Origin: Streptomyces sp. ICBB 8177
GTDB lineage: Bacteria > Actinomycetota > Actinomycetes > Streptomycetales > Streptomycetaceae
Direction: 5' to 3'
NCBI RefSeq assembly: GCF_003144095.1
Contig: NZ_NSKH01000003.1
Span: 568,086 to 632,085 of the forward strand
DNA length: 64,000 bases
The notes under the pieces were generated by a model. That model had not been told where the DNA came from, did not search any database, and saw only the letters and a list, made by a program, of their open reading frames with translations. Shown piece by piece: positions 41,257 through 49,775 of the stretch (its first letter is position 1; every line of letters starts with the position of its first letter). A program made the position numbers and the translations under genes.

Positions 41257-41439
41257 ATGAACGACGCACTGCGTTGGTTCAAGTCCACCCACAGCGGTGA
41301 CGAAGGCGGCGCCTGCGCCGAGGTAGCCGCCTGCCCCTCCGTCGTCCACGTCCGGGACTCCAAGGAGCCGCAGGGTCCCACCCCGCACAACGCCCTGTCC
41401 CCGACGCGTAAGCGTCAACAGCTCATCCTTGAGGCCTGA
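41257..41439 (+). CDS. Second, C-terminally altered DUF397 protein
   Basis: A 60-residue DUF397 protein starting MNDALRWFKSTHSGDEGGA and sharing CAEVAACPSVVHVRDSKEPQGP with the gene before it. The conserved tail (FTPTAWAAF) is replaced by an unrelated PHNALSPTRKRQQLILEA end, so the C-terminus has diverged by frameshift or recombination. ATG at 41257 with GGGGAGAGGG upstream, 21 bases after the first copy. It appears to be a tandem duplicate, perhaps losing function. Confidence 0.78.
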   Translation: MNDALRWFKSTHSGDEGGACAEVAACPSVVHVRDSKEPQGPTPHNALSPTRKRQQLILEA

Positions 41440-41507
41440 GTTAACGCGAGGTTTAATCTCCCCCAAGCCTTTAATCATCTTCCAAGGGCCCAGGGCTACG
41501 GTCCACC

Positions 41508-41525
41508 GACCCGCGTGAGCGGGTC
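41508..41525. terminator. Short hairpin after the DUF397 pair
   Basis: GACCCGC (41508-41514) and GCGGGTC (41519-41525) pair across GTGA. It is 70 bases downstream of the second DUF397 gene. Confidence 0.45.
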
Positions 41526-41562
41526 CGGCAGGACGAAGAACCCGCCGCCCTGGGATTGCGCA

Positions 41563-41584
41563 CACTTGCTACATTGCGCAAGTG
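41563..41584. promoter_or_regulatory. Inverted repeat upstream of the LCP gene
   Basis: CACTTGC (41563-41569) and GCAAGTG (41578-41584) are separated by eight bases; TTGCGCA also occurs twice as a direct repeat here. It lies 66-87 bases before the LCP start, so it may be an operator. Confidence 0.4.
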
Positions 41585-41649
41585 GAAACCGCAGCCCGGG
41601 CCCCCACCGTCTTCCTGAAGCAGGAAGCCGCGCGACAAAGGGTGTGAGG

Positions 41650-43296
41650 ATGACAGGCAGCCACGGACAGCGGGCAGGGGTGCACGACGCCCGCGAGGGC
41701 GGGCGGGCCGCGGCCCGGCAGGCTGCGCGGCGGGGCCGGGTGCCGGCCCAGGGCGGCTCCGGCGGCCGCATGGACGGGAGCGGCGGCCCGGGCCGCCGTG
41801 ACGCGCGCGGACGTCCGAAGCGGACCCGCAAGAGGTTCGCGCTCGCCGTCACGGCGTCGGTCGTCGTGCTGGTGGTCGCCGCGGTGGGCGCCATCTACCT
41901 CAAGCTGAACGGCAACATCTCGACGTTCGACGCGAACGGCCTGAGCAAGAACCGCCCGGCCGACTCCTCCGCCGGCCAGAACATCCTGCTGATCGGCTCC
42001 GACTCGCGCGCCGGGGACAACAGCGACTTCGCGGGCGGCACCGGGGACATCGGCCGCAGCGACACCACGATCCTGCTGCACGTCTACTCGGACAACAAGC
42101 ACGCGGTGGGCGTCTCGATACCCCGGGACGCGCTGGTGACCGTTCCGCCGTGCCTGCTGCCGAACGGGCAGTGGACGCAGCCCGCGTACAACCAGATGTT
42201 CAACTCGGCCTTCTCCGTGGGCAACACGGTCAAGGGCAACCCGGCCTGCACGCAGAACACCGTGGAGCAGCTGACCGGGATGCGGGTGGACCACACGATG
42301 GTCGTCAACTTCGCCGGGTTCGCGGCGATGACGGACGCCGTGCACGGCGTGCAGGTGTGCGTGCCGAACGACATCTACCAGGGCGACGTGAACCCGAACC
42401 TCGGCTACAAGGGCAACCTGGTCTTCGCCAAGGGCCTCCAGACCGTCTCCGGTACGAAGGCGCTGGACTACGTGCGCCTTCGGCACGGCATCGGGGACGG
42501 CTCGGACATCGGCCGCATGCAGCGCCAACAGGCCTTCCTGTCCAGCCTGATCAAGAAGGTCGAGGCGCAGGGGCTGAACCCGACCTCGCTGCTGCCGCTG
42601 GCGAACGCGGCGACCAAGTCGCTGACGGTCGACCCTGGGCTGGGGTCGGCGGAGAAGCTGATCTCGTTCGCGATGTCGCTCAAGGGCATCGACCTGAAGA
42701 ACATCCAGTTCATCACGACGCCGTGGAAGTACGTAGGCGCGCGCGTGGACCTCGTGCACCCGGACGTGGACGCGCTGTGGGCGACGCTGCGTGCCGACCG
42801 CACGCTGGACGGCAAGGAGGCGGGCGGCGGCAAGAAGGGCAAGCAGGCCCCGGCACCCTCATCCGCCCCGCCCACCGCGGCCTCGGTGAACGGCGCGGGC
42901 ATCAGCGTCGCGGTCTACAACGGCACGACCGCGGGCGGTCTCGCGGCGAAGGCGGCGCAGGCCCTTCAGGCAGACGGCTTCACGGTGACCGGCGCGACGA
43001 CGGCCGCCCAGCAGGACCACCAGGTGACGCTGATCGAGTACGGCTCCGCGCACCTGCAGGGCGCGCAGGCGCTGGCGAAGCTGTTCCCCGGCGCCCAGTT
43101 GGAGCCGACCGCGACCTCCGGGATCAACCTCGTGCTCGGGCGGGACTACGCGAACGGCACCACGGGCCCGTCGGTCGGCGGCGCCCCCGCCGCGGCCGGG
43201 CCCACGCCCTCGGTGCTGCCGTCGAAGGACGCCGGGAGCGCCCGCAGCGCCGCCGACAACCCGTGCTCCAACCTCAGCTACGGCGCGGGCGGCTGA
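41650..43296 (+). CDS. LytR-CpsA-Psr (LCP) family glycopolymer ligase
   Basis: A 548-residue membrane-anchored enzyme. The N-terminus is cytoplasmic, basic and disordered (about 1-60), then a single span (FALAVTASVVVLVVAAVGAIYL, about 62-83). The LCP domain (about 105-290) has the family motifs LLIGSDSRAG, RSDTTILLHV, SIPRD and LDYVRLRHGIGDGSDIGRMQRQQ. A LytR_C domain (about 415-500) follows. LCP enzymes transfer wall polymers such as teichoic acids from lipid carriers to peptidoglycan outside the membrane. ATG at 41650 after AAAGGG. Its last 23 bases overlap the convergent P-ATPase gene. Confidence 0.93.
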   Translation: MTGSHGQRAGVHDAREGGRAAARQAARRGRVPAQGGSGGRMDGSGGPGRRDARGRPKRTRKRFALAVTASVVVLVVAAVGAIYLKLNGNISTFDANGLSKNRPADSSAGQNILLIGSDSRAGDNSDFAGGTGDIGRSDTTILLHVYSDNKHAVGVSIPRDALVTVPPCLLPNGQWTQPAYNQMFNSAFSVGNTVKGNPACTQNTVEQLTGMRVDHTMVVNFAGFAAMTDAVHGVQVCVPNDIYQGDVNPNLGYKGNLVFAKGLQTVSGTKALDYVRLRHGIGDGSDIGRMQRQQAFLSSLIKKVEAQGLNPTSLLPLANAATKSLTVDPGLGSAEKLISFAMSLKGIDLKNIQFITTPWKYVGARVDLVHPDVDALWATLRADRTLDGKEAGGGKKGKQAPAPSSAPPTAASVNGAGISVAVYNGTTAGGLAAKAAQALQADGFTVTGATTAAQQDHQVTLIEYGSAHLQGAQALAKLFPGAQLEPTATSGINLVLGRDYANGTTGPSVGGAPAAAGPTPSVLPSKDAGSARSAADNPCSNLSYGAGG

Positions 43297-45877
43297 CCCG
43301 TACGGCGCGCCGCCGCCTTGACCGGTGGCGGCGCGCCAGCGCGAGCCCCGTGCCGTACGCGGCCAGGACGACGGCCAGCAGCCCGTAGTACAGCGGGGGC
43401 AGCGCGCGCAGCCGCAGGGGCGCGGCGAGCGGGCTGAACGGCAGCAGCAGCCCGATGGCGGCGAGCGCGGCCACGGCGAGCCGCACCGGCCTCGGCGGCA
43501 CCGTCCGCTCACCGTGGTCCCGGGCGGAACCGGAACGCAGCATCACCATGATCATTGCCTGGGTGATGAGGTTTTCGGTGAACCACCCGGCGTGGAAGGC
43601 GCGTTCACCGGAGGCGACCACCGCGAGCACGCCGAACGTCGCGAGGTCGGCCGCCGCGTTGAACACCCCGTAGAGCGTGACGAAGCGGGTGAACGCCTCC
43701 GGCCGCAGCCGCGCGGGGCGTCGCAGCACCGAGGGGCCGGGGCGGTCGTAGGCGAACGCGAGTTGGGCCGCGTCGAAGCAGAGGTTCTGCGCGAGCACCT
43801 GCGCGGGCAGCATCGGCAGGAACGGCAGCAGCACGCCCGCGACCAGCATGGAGATGACGTTGCCGAGGTTGGAGGAGACGGCGACGCGCAGGTAGGTCGC
43901 GATGTTGCCGGTGGCGCGGCGGCCCGCGGCGACCGCCGTGCCGATGGCGGACAGGTCCTTGGCGGCCAGCACCACGTCGGCCGCCGCGCGGGCCGCGTCG
44001 GCGCCGTCGCGGGGGCTGACGCCGACGTCGGCGGCGCGCAACGCGGGCAGGTCGTTGACGCCGTCGCCGAGGTATCCGGCGACCCGGCCCGCGCGGCGCA
44101 GCGCGTCCACCACTCGGGCCTTGTGGGCGGGCGTGCAGCGGGCGAACAGGACGGCTCGGGAGGCGAGTTCGGTGAGCGCCTCGTCGTCGAGGGTGTCGAC
44201 GCGGTCGCCGGTCAGGACGAGGGCGGACCCGCGGGCGGGATCGGCGTGCGGGCCGTCCGGGTCCGCCCACGCGTCCGGGCCGAGGTCCAGGCCGAGGTCG
44301 TGGCAGACGCGGGCGGCGGTGCCGGGGTGGTCGCCGGTGAGGACCTTGACCTCCACCCCGGCGGCGGCGAGCGCGGCGAGGGCGGCACGGGCGCCGGGCG
44401 CGGTCTCGTCGCGCAGGGCCAGCAGACCGCGCGGGGTCAGCCCGCGTTCGTCGGCCGGGGTGAACGGCCGCCCCCGATGCGGGCGTTCCGCGGTGGCCAC
44501 CGCCAGCACACGCAGACCGCCGCCCGCGAGCGCGTCGGCCCTGCGGCGCAGCGCCTCGCGTTCCGCCTCGTCCACGGCGCACCGCGCGAGGACGTCCTCC
44601 ACCGCGCCCTTGACGACCAGCACCCGTACGCCGGGCCGGGCGGGCCGCGTGAGCACCACGGTGGACAGGCGGCGCGCGGGGGTGAACGGGAGGACGTCGA
44701 CGCACGTGTGGCCGGGCGGCAACGGCTCGGGGACGTCCGGCGGATGCGCGAGCAGCGCCTCGTCCACCGCGTCGAGGCCGAGGCCGTCAGAACCGTCCAG
44801 CAGCCACCGGCTGCCCAGCGCCGCCCACGCCACCGCGTCCCGGTCACCGGCCGCCGGGTCGACCACCAGGGTGCCCCGGGTGAGGGTGCCGGTCTTGTCG
44901 GTGCACAGCACGTCCATCGCACCCAGGTCGTGCAGCGCGGGCAGCCGCTTGACGATGACGCCCTCGTCGCGGGCCAGGTCGCGCGCGCCGCGCACGAACG
45001 CGGCGGTCACCACGACCGGCAGCATCTCCGGGGTGAGGCCCACCGCGACCGCCACGGCGAACGGCAGCGTCTCCCAGCCCCGGCCGCGCACGGCCGCGTT
45101 GACGGCGAGCACGACCGGCACGGCCAGCGCCATGATGCGCACCAGCGTCCACGACACCCCGTTGACGGCACGGCCGAACGCGGTGGTGCGGCGGCGGCGC
45201 AGCGGCTCGCCGGTGGCGGCCAGCACCGTTCCCGCGCCGGTGGCGGTGACCACGCCGGACGCGGTGCCGGAGGCCACGTCGCTGCCCGCGAAGCACAGCC
45301 GCTCGTCCTCGTCCGCCCCGTCCGGCGACTTGGGCACCGGCGCCGACTCGCCGGTGAGCGCGGCCTGGTGGACGGTGAGGCCCCGCGAGCGCAGCAGCCG
45401 CACGTCCGCCGGGACCACGTCACCGGGGGCGAGCTGCACCACGTCCCCGGGCACGATCTCCTCGACCGGCACCTCCCGGGCGAGCGGCGCGCAGGACTCG
45501 GTGGCCCGGCGCCGCACGGTCGCCGTCGACGGCACCAGCCGCCCCAGCGCCGCCGCGGCCCGGTCGGCGCGCAGCTCGCCCCAGGCGCGCAGCACACAAC
45601 TGACGCCCACCAGCGCCAGGATGACCCCGGCCGTGCCCCAGGCCCGGTCCAGCGCGGAGACCACGCCGAGCCCGAACAGCACGCCGGTGAACGGATCGCG
45701 GGTGGCCAGCAGCAGGCGCGGCGCCCACCCGGGGGCGGGCAGCGGGCGCACCACGTTCTCCCCGGCCCACGACAGCCGTTCGGCCGCCTCGCCCTCGGTC
45801 AGCCCGCGCGGCCGGGTGCCCAGCCCCCGCAGGACGCCGACGACCGACGCCCCGGCCCGTTCGTTCACCTGCCGCAC
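43274..45877 (-). CDS. P-type ATPase, magnesium-transport (MgtA, P3B-like) type
   Basis: An 867-residue P-type cation ATPase. Seen in order are TGES (ALTGESAPVPKS, about residue 175), LTPEMLPVVVTAAF (about 300, the M4 motif typical of Mg-type P3B pumps rather than the CPx of heavy-metal pumps), and the phosphorylation site DKTGTLT (about 335). KGA and TGDHPGTA (nucleotide domain) and GDGVNDLPALRAADVG (about 620) follow, then the C-terminal membrane bundle. GTG at 45877; a second GTG lies nine bases on. It follows an ArsR-family gene by 22 bases on the same strand and probably forms an operon with it. Confidence 0.9.
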   Translation of the reverse strand: MRQVNERAGASVVGVLRGLGTRPRGLTEGEAAERLSWAGENVVRPLPAPGWAPRLLLATRDPFTGVLFGLGVVSALDRAWGTAGVILALVGVSCVLRAWGELRADRAAAALGRLVPSTATVRRRATESCAPLAREVPVEEIVPGDVVQLAPGDVVPADVRLLRSRGLTVHQAALTGESAPVPKSPDGADEDERLCFAGSDVASGTASGVVTATGAGTVLAATGEPLRRRRTTAFGRAVNGVSWTLVRIMALAVPVVLAVNAAVRGRGWETLPFAVAVAVGLTPEMLPVVVTAAFVRGARDLARDEGVIVKRLPALHDLGAMDVLCTDKTGTLTRGTLVVDPAAGDRDAVAWAALGSRWLLDGSDGLGLDAVDEALLAHPPDVPEPLPPGHTCVDVLPFTPARRLSTVVLTRPARPGVRVLVVKGAVEDVLARCAVDEAEREALRRRADALAGGGLRVLAVATAERPHRGRPFTPADERGLTPRGLLALRDETAPGARAALAALAAAGVEVKVLTGDHPGTAARVCHDLGLDLGPDAWADPDGPHADPARGSALVLTGDRVDTLDDEALTELASRAVLFARCTPAHKARVVDALRRAGRVAGYLGDGVNDLPALRAADVGVSPRDGADAARAAADVVLAAKDLSAIGTAVAAGRRATGNIATYLRVAVSSNLGNVISMLVAGVLLPFLPMLPAQVLAQNLCFDAAQLAFAYDRPGPSVLRRPARLRPEAFTRFVTLYGVFNAAADLATFGVLAVVASGERAFHAGWFTENLITQAMIMVMLRSGSARDHGERTVPPRPVRLAVAALAAIGLLLPFSPLAAPLRLRALPPLYYGLLAVVLAAYGTGLALARRHRSRRRRAVRVSRPRRS

Positions 45878-45899
45878 GCCACTGGCGCGACGCGGGGAC

Positions 45900-46238
45900 T
45901 CACGCGCCCAGCCCGCGCACCCGCTCGCGCGCGGTGAGCTGGCCGACCATGAGGCGGACGATGGTGACGACGTCGGGATCGTCGACGTAGTAGACCTGCC
46001 GGCGGCCCTCGCGCCGGGAGCGCACCAGACCGGCCAGTTTCAGCTTGGCCAGATGCTGGCTGACCGCGGGCAGCGCGCCGCCCACCCGCTCGGCGAGACC
46101 GCTGACGTCGCACTCGCCGCGCGAGAGCACCCACACGATGTGCAGCCGGGCGGGCGAGGCGAGCAGGCCGAACGCGGCGGCGGCCTCCTGGAGCACCTCG
46201 GCGGGAGGGTCGTCGAAGCGCGTGGCGTCGCCACCCAC
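45900..46238 (-). CDS. ArsR-family transcriptional regulator
   Basis: A 112-residue winged-helix repressor of the SmtB/ArsR group. The DNA-binding part (about residues 25-95) reads LLASPARLHIVWVLSRGECDVSGLAERVG and LPAVSQHLAKLKLAGLVRSRREGRRQVYY (in pieces). The ECDVSGL helix keeps one cysteine where CadC/ArsR proteins hold ELCVCDL, so metal sensing is possible but the full site is not obvious. GTG at 46238 follows GGGAGG; the frame above it is leader. It directly precedes the P-type ATPase gene and probably regulates it. Confidence 0.87.
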   Translation of the reverse strand: MGGDATRFDDPPAEVLQEAAAAFGLLASPARLHIVWVLSRGECDVSGLAERVGGALPAVSQHLAKLKLAGLVRSRREGRRQVYYVDDPDVVTIVRLMVGQLTARERVRGLGA

Positions 46239-46282
46239 CAGTCGTCCTCCCGTCCGCGAAGGGGCCCTGCGAAGGCCCAAGT

Positions 46283-47890
46283 CTACGCGTCGGCCGGTCC
46301 CGGGGAACGGCGTTGCGCCAGGCCCGGCAGCGCCTCGGTGAGCGGCCGCACCTGCTCCTCCAGGCTGGCCGAGCGGATCCGGGCGGCGATCTGGAGGGCC
46401 TGATCCGCCGTCTCGTACGCGCCCTGCGGATCGCCGAGACGCAGCCTCGCCTGCGCGGACCTGGCCAGCGCCAGACCCCGCGCCCGCGACCGCCCGGGCC
46501 CGAGGCGCGTCGCCGCGAGGTCCAGCAGGTGCGCGGCCTCACGGTGGTCGCCGAGGTCGAGGTGGCAACTGCCCGCCTGCGCCTGGATGTCGCCTTCGCC
46601 CAGCGGCGGCAGCCACTGCGGCTCCTCGCCGCCCCGACCGCGTACGCACAGCTCCGCGGCGAGCCCCAGCGCGCGCAACGTCTCGCGGCGGCGCCCCAGC
46701 CGGGCGTGCCCGCGCGCCTCCCAGGTGAGCAACGCGGCGTGCAGGGCGGGGGCGTCGTACTCCCGGGTGCCCTCGCGGGCCGCCCTGGCCAGGTCCACCG
46801 TGGCCACCGGCTGCCCGGTGCGGCAGGCGCCCACCGCGAGCCCCAGCAGCACGCCCGCGCCCACCCGGGCGTCGTCGGCGACGTGCGCGACGCGCAGCGC
46901 GGCCAGCAGCAGCCGCAGCGAGGCGGCGACCGGGCGGCCCGATTCCACCTGGAACCAGGCGGCCTGCCCGGCGGCGTCGGCGGCCACGGCGGCCAGCTCC
47001 CGCCCGGTCCCGGCGTCGTAGCTCCCACCGCGCAACAGGCCGACGACGACGCCCAGATGGGCGGTCGCGGCGGGCGCGAGGCTGCCGCCGCCGTGCTCCT
47101 CGTCCATGCCGCGCAACACCTCGGTGGTCGCCCGCAGCCGCTCCGGCAGCCCCGCCGCGACCTCGGCGCCCGCGCCGTCGCGGCGGGCGGCGTCGCACGG
47201 CCCCGCGGTCGCCCAGCGGTGCGCGTGACCGGTCAGCTCCGGCAGCCTCGGCACGGCGGCGCAGGCCACGCCGGAGGTCAGCGCGGCGGTGGCGTCGGCG
47301 AGGGCGGTGACCGCGTACTCCGCGGTCCACGGCGCATCGGCGTCCGAGCGCCGCGAGTCCAACTCCGTCACGGAGGACGTGCGTTGCGCGGGCAACGACA
47401 CCGTGCCGCGCGGCACCGACGCGAGCGAGGCGGATCGCGGCGCGGCGGCGGCCGGGGCGGTCCTGGGCACCGGCCGGCGGCGCGGGACGCGGACCAGGTC
47501 GGCGGGGACGGCGAGCCCGTCGAGGAAGTCGACGATGCGGTCGATGCTGGTCAGGCGGCGGGCCCCGGACTCCAGCATGGACAGGAAGCCCTGGCTCAGC
47601 CCGGTCAGTTGGGCCACGTCCTCCTGCCGGATCGACCCGCGCTGCCGGACCAGACGGGAGACCTGGCCGAAGTTCCAGGCGGCCAGCGCCTCGCGGATCT
47701 CCGGGTCGGACCACACCCGGGCGGGCACCTTCGGCGTGTCGTCGGCGGGCGGCAGCGCGGCACGGGTGCAGGCGCCGCACGTCTCGTCGGTGTTGTACGC
47801 GCTGAGCACACAGCCGCACCGAGCGCACCGGCGGCCCTGGGACGTCACCGGCCCGCCGGCCGGGGCGGGCGACTTCGCCGTCGTGGTCAT
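46283..47890 (-). CDS. XRE-type regulator with zinc-ribbon and tetratricopeptide-like region
   Basis: A 535-residue regulator of a kind abundant in streptomycetes. The N-terminus has a small zinc-ribbon (CARCGC and CGAC, residues about 23-42). An XRE helix-turn-helix (about 70-125: LVRQRGSIRQEDVAQLTGLSQG, SMLESGARRLTSIDRI) follows. The C-terminal two-thirds are helical, TPR-like, alanine/arginine-rich repeats (about 200-520). ATG at 47890 after GGAGGAG. It runs toward arsR with 44 bases between. Target and ligand unknown. Confidence 0.8.
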   Translation of the reverse strand: MTTTAKSPAPAGGPVTSQGRRCARCGCVLSAYNTDETCGACTRAALPPADDTPKVPARVWSDPEIREALAAWNFGQVSRLVRQRGSIRQEDVAQLTGLSQGFLSMLESGARRLTSIDRIVDFLDGLAVPADLVRVPRRRPVPRTAPAAAAPRSASLASVPRGTVSLPAQRTSSVTELDSRRSDADAPWTAEYAVTALADATAALTSGVACAAVPRLPELTGHAHRWATAGPCDAARRDGAGAEVAAGLPERLRATTEVLRGMDEEHGGGSLAPAATAHLGVVVGLLRGGSYDAGTGRELAAVAADAAGQAAWFQVESGRPVAASLRLLLAALRVAHVADDARVGAGVLLGLAVGACRTGQPVATVDLARAAREGTREYDAPALHAALLTWEARGHARLGRRRETLRALGLAAELCVRGRGGEEPQWLPPLGEGDIQAQAGSCHLDLGDHREAAHLLDLAATRLGPGRSRARGLALARSAQARLRLGDPQGAYETADQALQIAARIRSASLEEQVRPLTEALPGLAQRRSPGPADA

Positions 47891-48234
47891 CGGGATGCGC
47901 TCCTCCAGCTCAGGCACGGCCAGCTAAGGCACGACGTGGAGACATGAGTCCGGGGGCGCTCGCGTACGCCCGACTCCGCGTCATGCGCGTTCCCCGCCGA
48001 ACACCCTTACAACTCCCGTACTTTAAAGGGGAGTTGACCGCAGACGTTAACGGGGTGGCCGAATATGCGCTTTCCTTGCGGGCGCTCGTGGAGCAAATTC
48101 GCCATCGCCGTCCCGGCAGGCGGGCCCGGCGGATCGGGAAAAGCCCCGCAACGGCGGAGGGCGGGCACCGGCCGAACACGGCTGTGCGCCGTCTCGCCGA
48201 TGACCCGCCCACCTGTGCAAGCGTCAAGAACCGG
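47891..48234. promoter_or_regulatory. 344-base intergenic region with an inverted repeat
   Basis: No gene is supported. The AT-richest part holds CAACTCCC (48010-48017) and GGGAGTTG (48029-48036) around an 11-base spacer containing TACTTTAAA. It is about 120-145 bases before the XRE/TPR regulator start and looks like an operator or promoter element for it. Confidence 0.45.
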
Positions 48235-49236
48235 TCAGTCGGAACGCAGCCGCTCCGCGACCTCGGTCGCCCAGTAGGTCAGCACCATGCCCGCTCCGGC
48301 ACGCCGCACGCCGAGAAGCGTCTCCATGATCATCCGGTCCCGGTCCACCCAGCCGTTGGCCGCGGCGGCCTCCACCATCGCGTACTCGCCCGACACCTGG
48401 TAGGCCGCGACCGGCACGTCCACCGCGTCGGCGACCTGCCGCAGGATGTCGAGGTACGGCAGCGCGGGCTTGACCATCACCATGTCCGCGCCCTCGGCCA
48501 GGTCCAGCGCCAGTTCCCGCAGGGATTCGCGAGCATTGGCCGGATCCTGCTGGTACGTCTTGCGGTCGCCCTTCAGCGAGGAGTCGACCGCCTCGCGGAA
48601 CGGGCCGAAGAACGCCGAGGCGTACTTGGCGGTGTACGCCAGGATCGACACGTCCTGGTACCCGGCGCCGTCCAGCGCGTCACGGACCACCCGCACCTGG
48701 CCGTCCATCATGCCGCTGGGGCCGACCACGTCGACGCCCGCCGCCGCCTGGACCCGGGCCATCTCCGCGTACCGCTCCAGCGTCGCGTCGTTGTCCACGC
48801 GGCCCGCCGCGTCCAGCACACCGCAGTGGCCGTGGTCGGTGAACTCGTCCAGGCACAGGTCGGACATGACGACCAGCGCGTCGCCGGTCTCCGCCTTCAC
48901 GTCCTGGATGGCGACCTGAAGGATCCCCTCGGGGTCCGTACCGCCCGACCCGATCGCGTCCTTGTGCTCCGGCACGCCGAACAGCATGATGCCGCCCACC
49001 CCGGCCGCGGCCGCCTCGGCGGCGGCCTTGCGGAGGCTGTCGCGGGTGTGCTGGAGGACTCCCGGCATCGAGGAGACCGGCCGCGGTTCCCTGATCCCCT
49101 CGCGCAGGAACGCGGGGAGGATCAGGTCGGCCGGGTGCAGGCGCGTCTCCGCGACCATCCGCCGCATTGCGGGGGTCGTCCGCAGGCGGCGCGGACGCTC
49201 GATCGGCACGAGCGGTCCGCCGTCTTCGTGGGTCAT
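48235..49236 (-). CDS. hemB: Porphobilinogen synthase (delta-aminolevulinate dehydratase) HemB
   Basis: A 333-residue enzyme condensing two 5-aminolevulinates to porphobilinogen. Signature parts are [26 protein letters not shown] near the start, [16 protein letters not shown] (metal-binding region, about 125), and the two Schiff-base lysine regions [15 protein letters not shown] (about 200) and [13 protein letters not shown] (about 255). ATG at 49236 with AAGGAG. It points the same way as hemD-hemC-hemA-rex but is separated from hemD by 540 bases of repeats, so it probably has its own promoter. Confidence 0.97.
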   Translation of the reverse strand: MTHEDGGPLVPIERPRRLRTTPAMRRMVAETRLHPADLILPAFLREGIREPRPVSSMPGVLQHTRDSLRKAAAEAAAAGVGGIMLFGVPEHKDAIGSGGTDPEGILQVAIQDVKAETGDALVVMSDLCLDEFTDHGHCGVLDAAGRVDNDATLERYAEMARVQAAAGVDVVGPSGMMDGQVRVVRDALDGAGYQDVSILAYTAKYASAFFGPFREAVDSSLKGDRKTYQQDPANARESLRELALDLAEGADMVMVKPALPYLDILRQVADAVDVPVAAYQVSGEYAMVEAAAANGWVDRDRMIMETLLGVRRAGAGMVLTYWATEVAERLRSD

Positions 49237-49329
49237 CGTGCGGCTCCTTCTCTTCTGCGGTTCGGCTACGCGCCACGCGTCTCCCGGCCGTCCCCCGGCC
49301 CGGCGGGGCCCATCCGATCGCGCGAGTCC

Positions 49330-49740
49330 GAAAGGGGCGCGGGAAACGGCGCGCTCAACCAGTGACGGCCAGTGGTCCTGAAACGACCGTAGCCCCACGG
49401 CGAGTGGCCCTCTGCCCCTCCGCCCCGGCTGGTCGCGCAGTTCCTCGCGCCCCTTCGAAGTCACGAAGATCGCATGAGCCCCGAGGGGCGCGGCCGGTGG
49501 GCCCTGAAACGACCGTAACGCGCACGGCGAGTGGCCCCCTACCCGTCCGTCCCGGCTGGTCGCGCAGTTCCCCGCGCCCCCTTCGAAGTCACGCGATCGC
49601 ATAAGCCCCGCAAGGGGCGCGGGGAACTGCGCGCTCAGCCACTGACGGCCGGTGGTCCTGAAACGACCGTAACCGCGACGGCGAGTGGCCCTCTATCCGT
49701 CCGTCCCGGCTGATCGCGCAGTTCCCCGCGCCCCTTACGG
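49330..49740. repeat. Three tandem copies of a streptomycete intergenic repeat
   Basis: The hemB-hemD gap (49237-49775) carries no gene but three units of about 90 bases. They begin near 49366, 49491 and 49644. Each contains CCTGAAACGACCGTA, CGGCGAGTGGCCC and GGCTGGTCGCGCAGTTCC followed by CGCGCCCC. Between them lie the inverted counterparts (GGGGCGCGGGGAACTGCGCG at about 49615), so each unit can fold into a long hairpin with its neighbour. Similar GGGGCGCGGGGAACTGCGCGA elements are, from memory, widespread between streptomycete genes. Confidence 0.85.
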
Positions 49741-49775
49741 GGCCCAGGCGATCGTTTCCTTCGGGCCCGAGGCGG

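Noticed and set aside
47910-48227. 105-codon minus-strand frame before the XRE/TPR regulator
   Set aside because: It covers the AT-rich promoter element and gives an unstructured Arg/Ser-rich product.
49330-49740. Regular repeats considered as a CRISPR array
   Set aside because: Only three units of about 90 bases, with no short identical repeats alternating with unique spacers and no cas genes.
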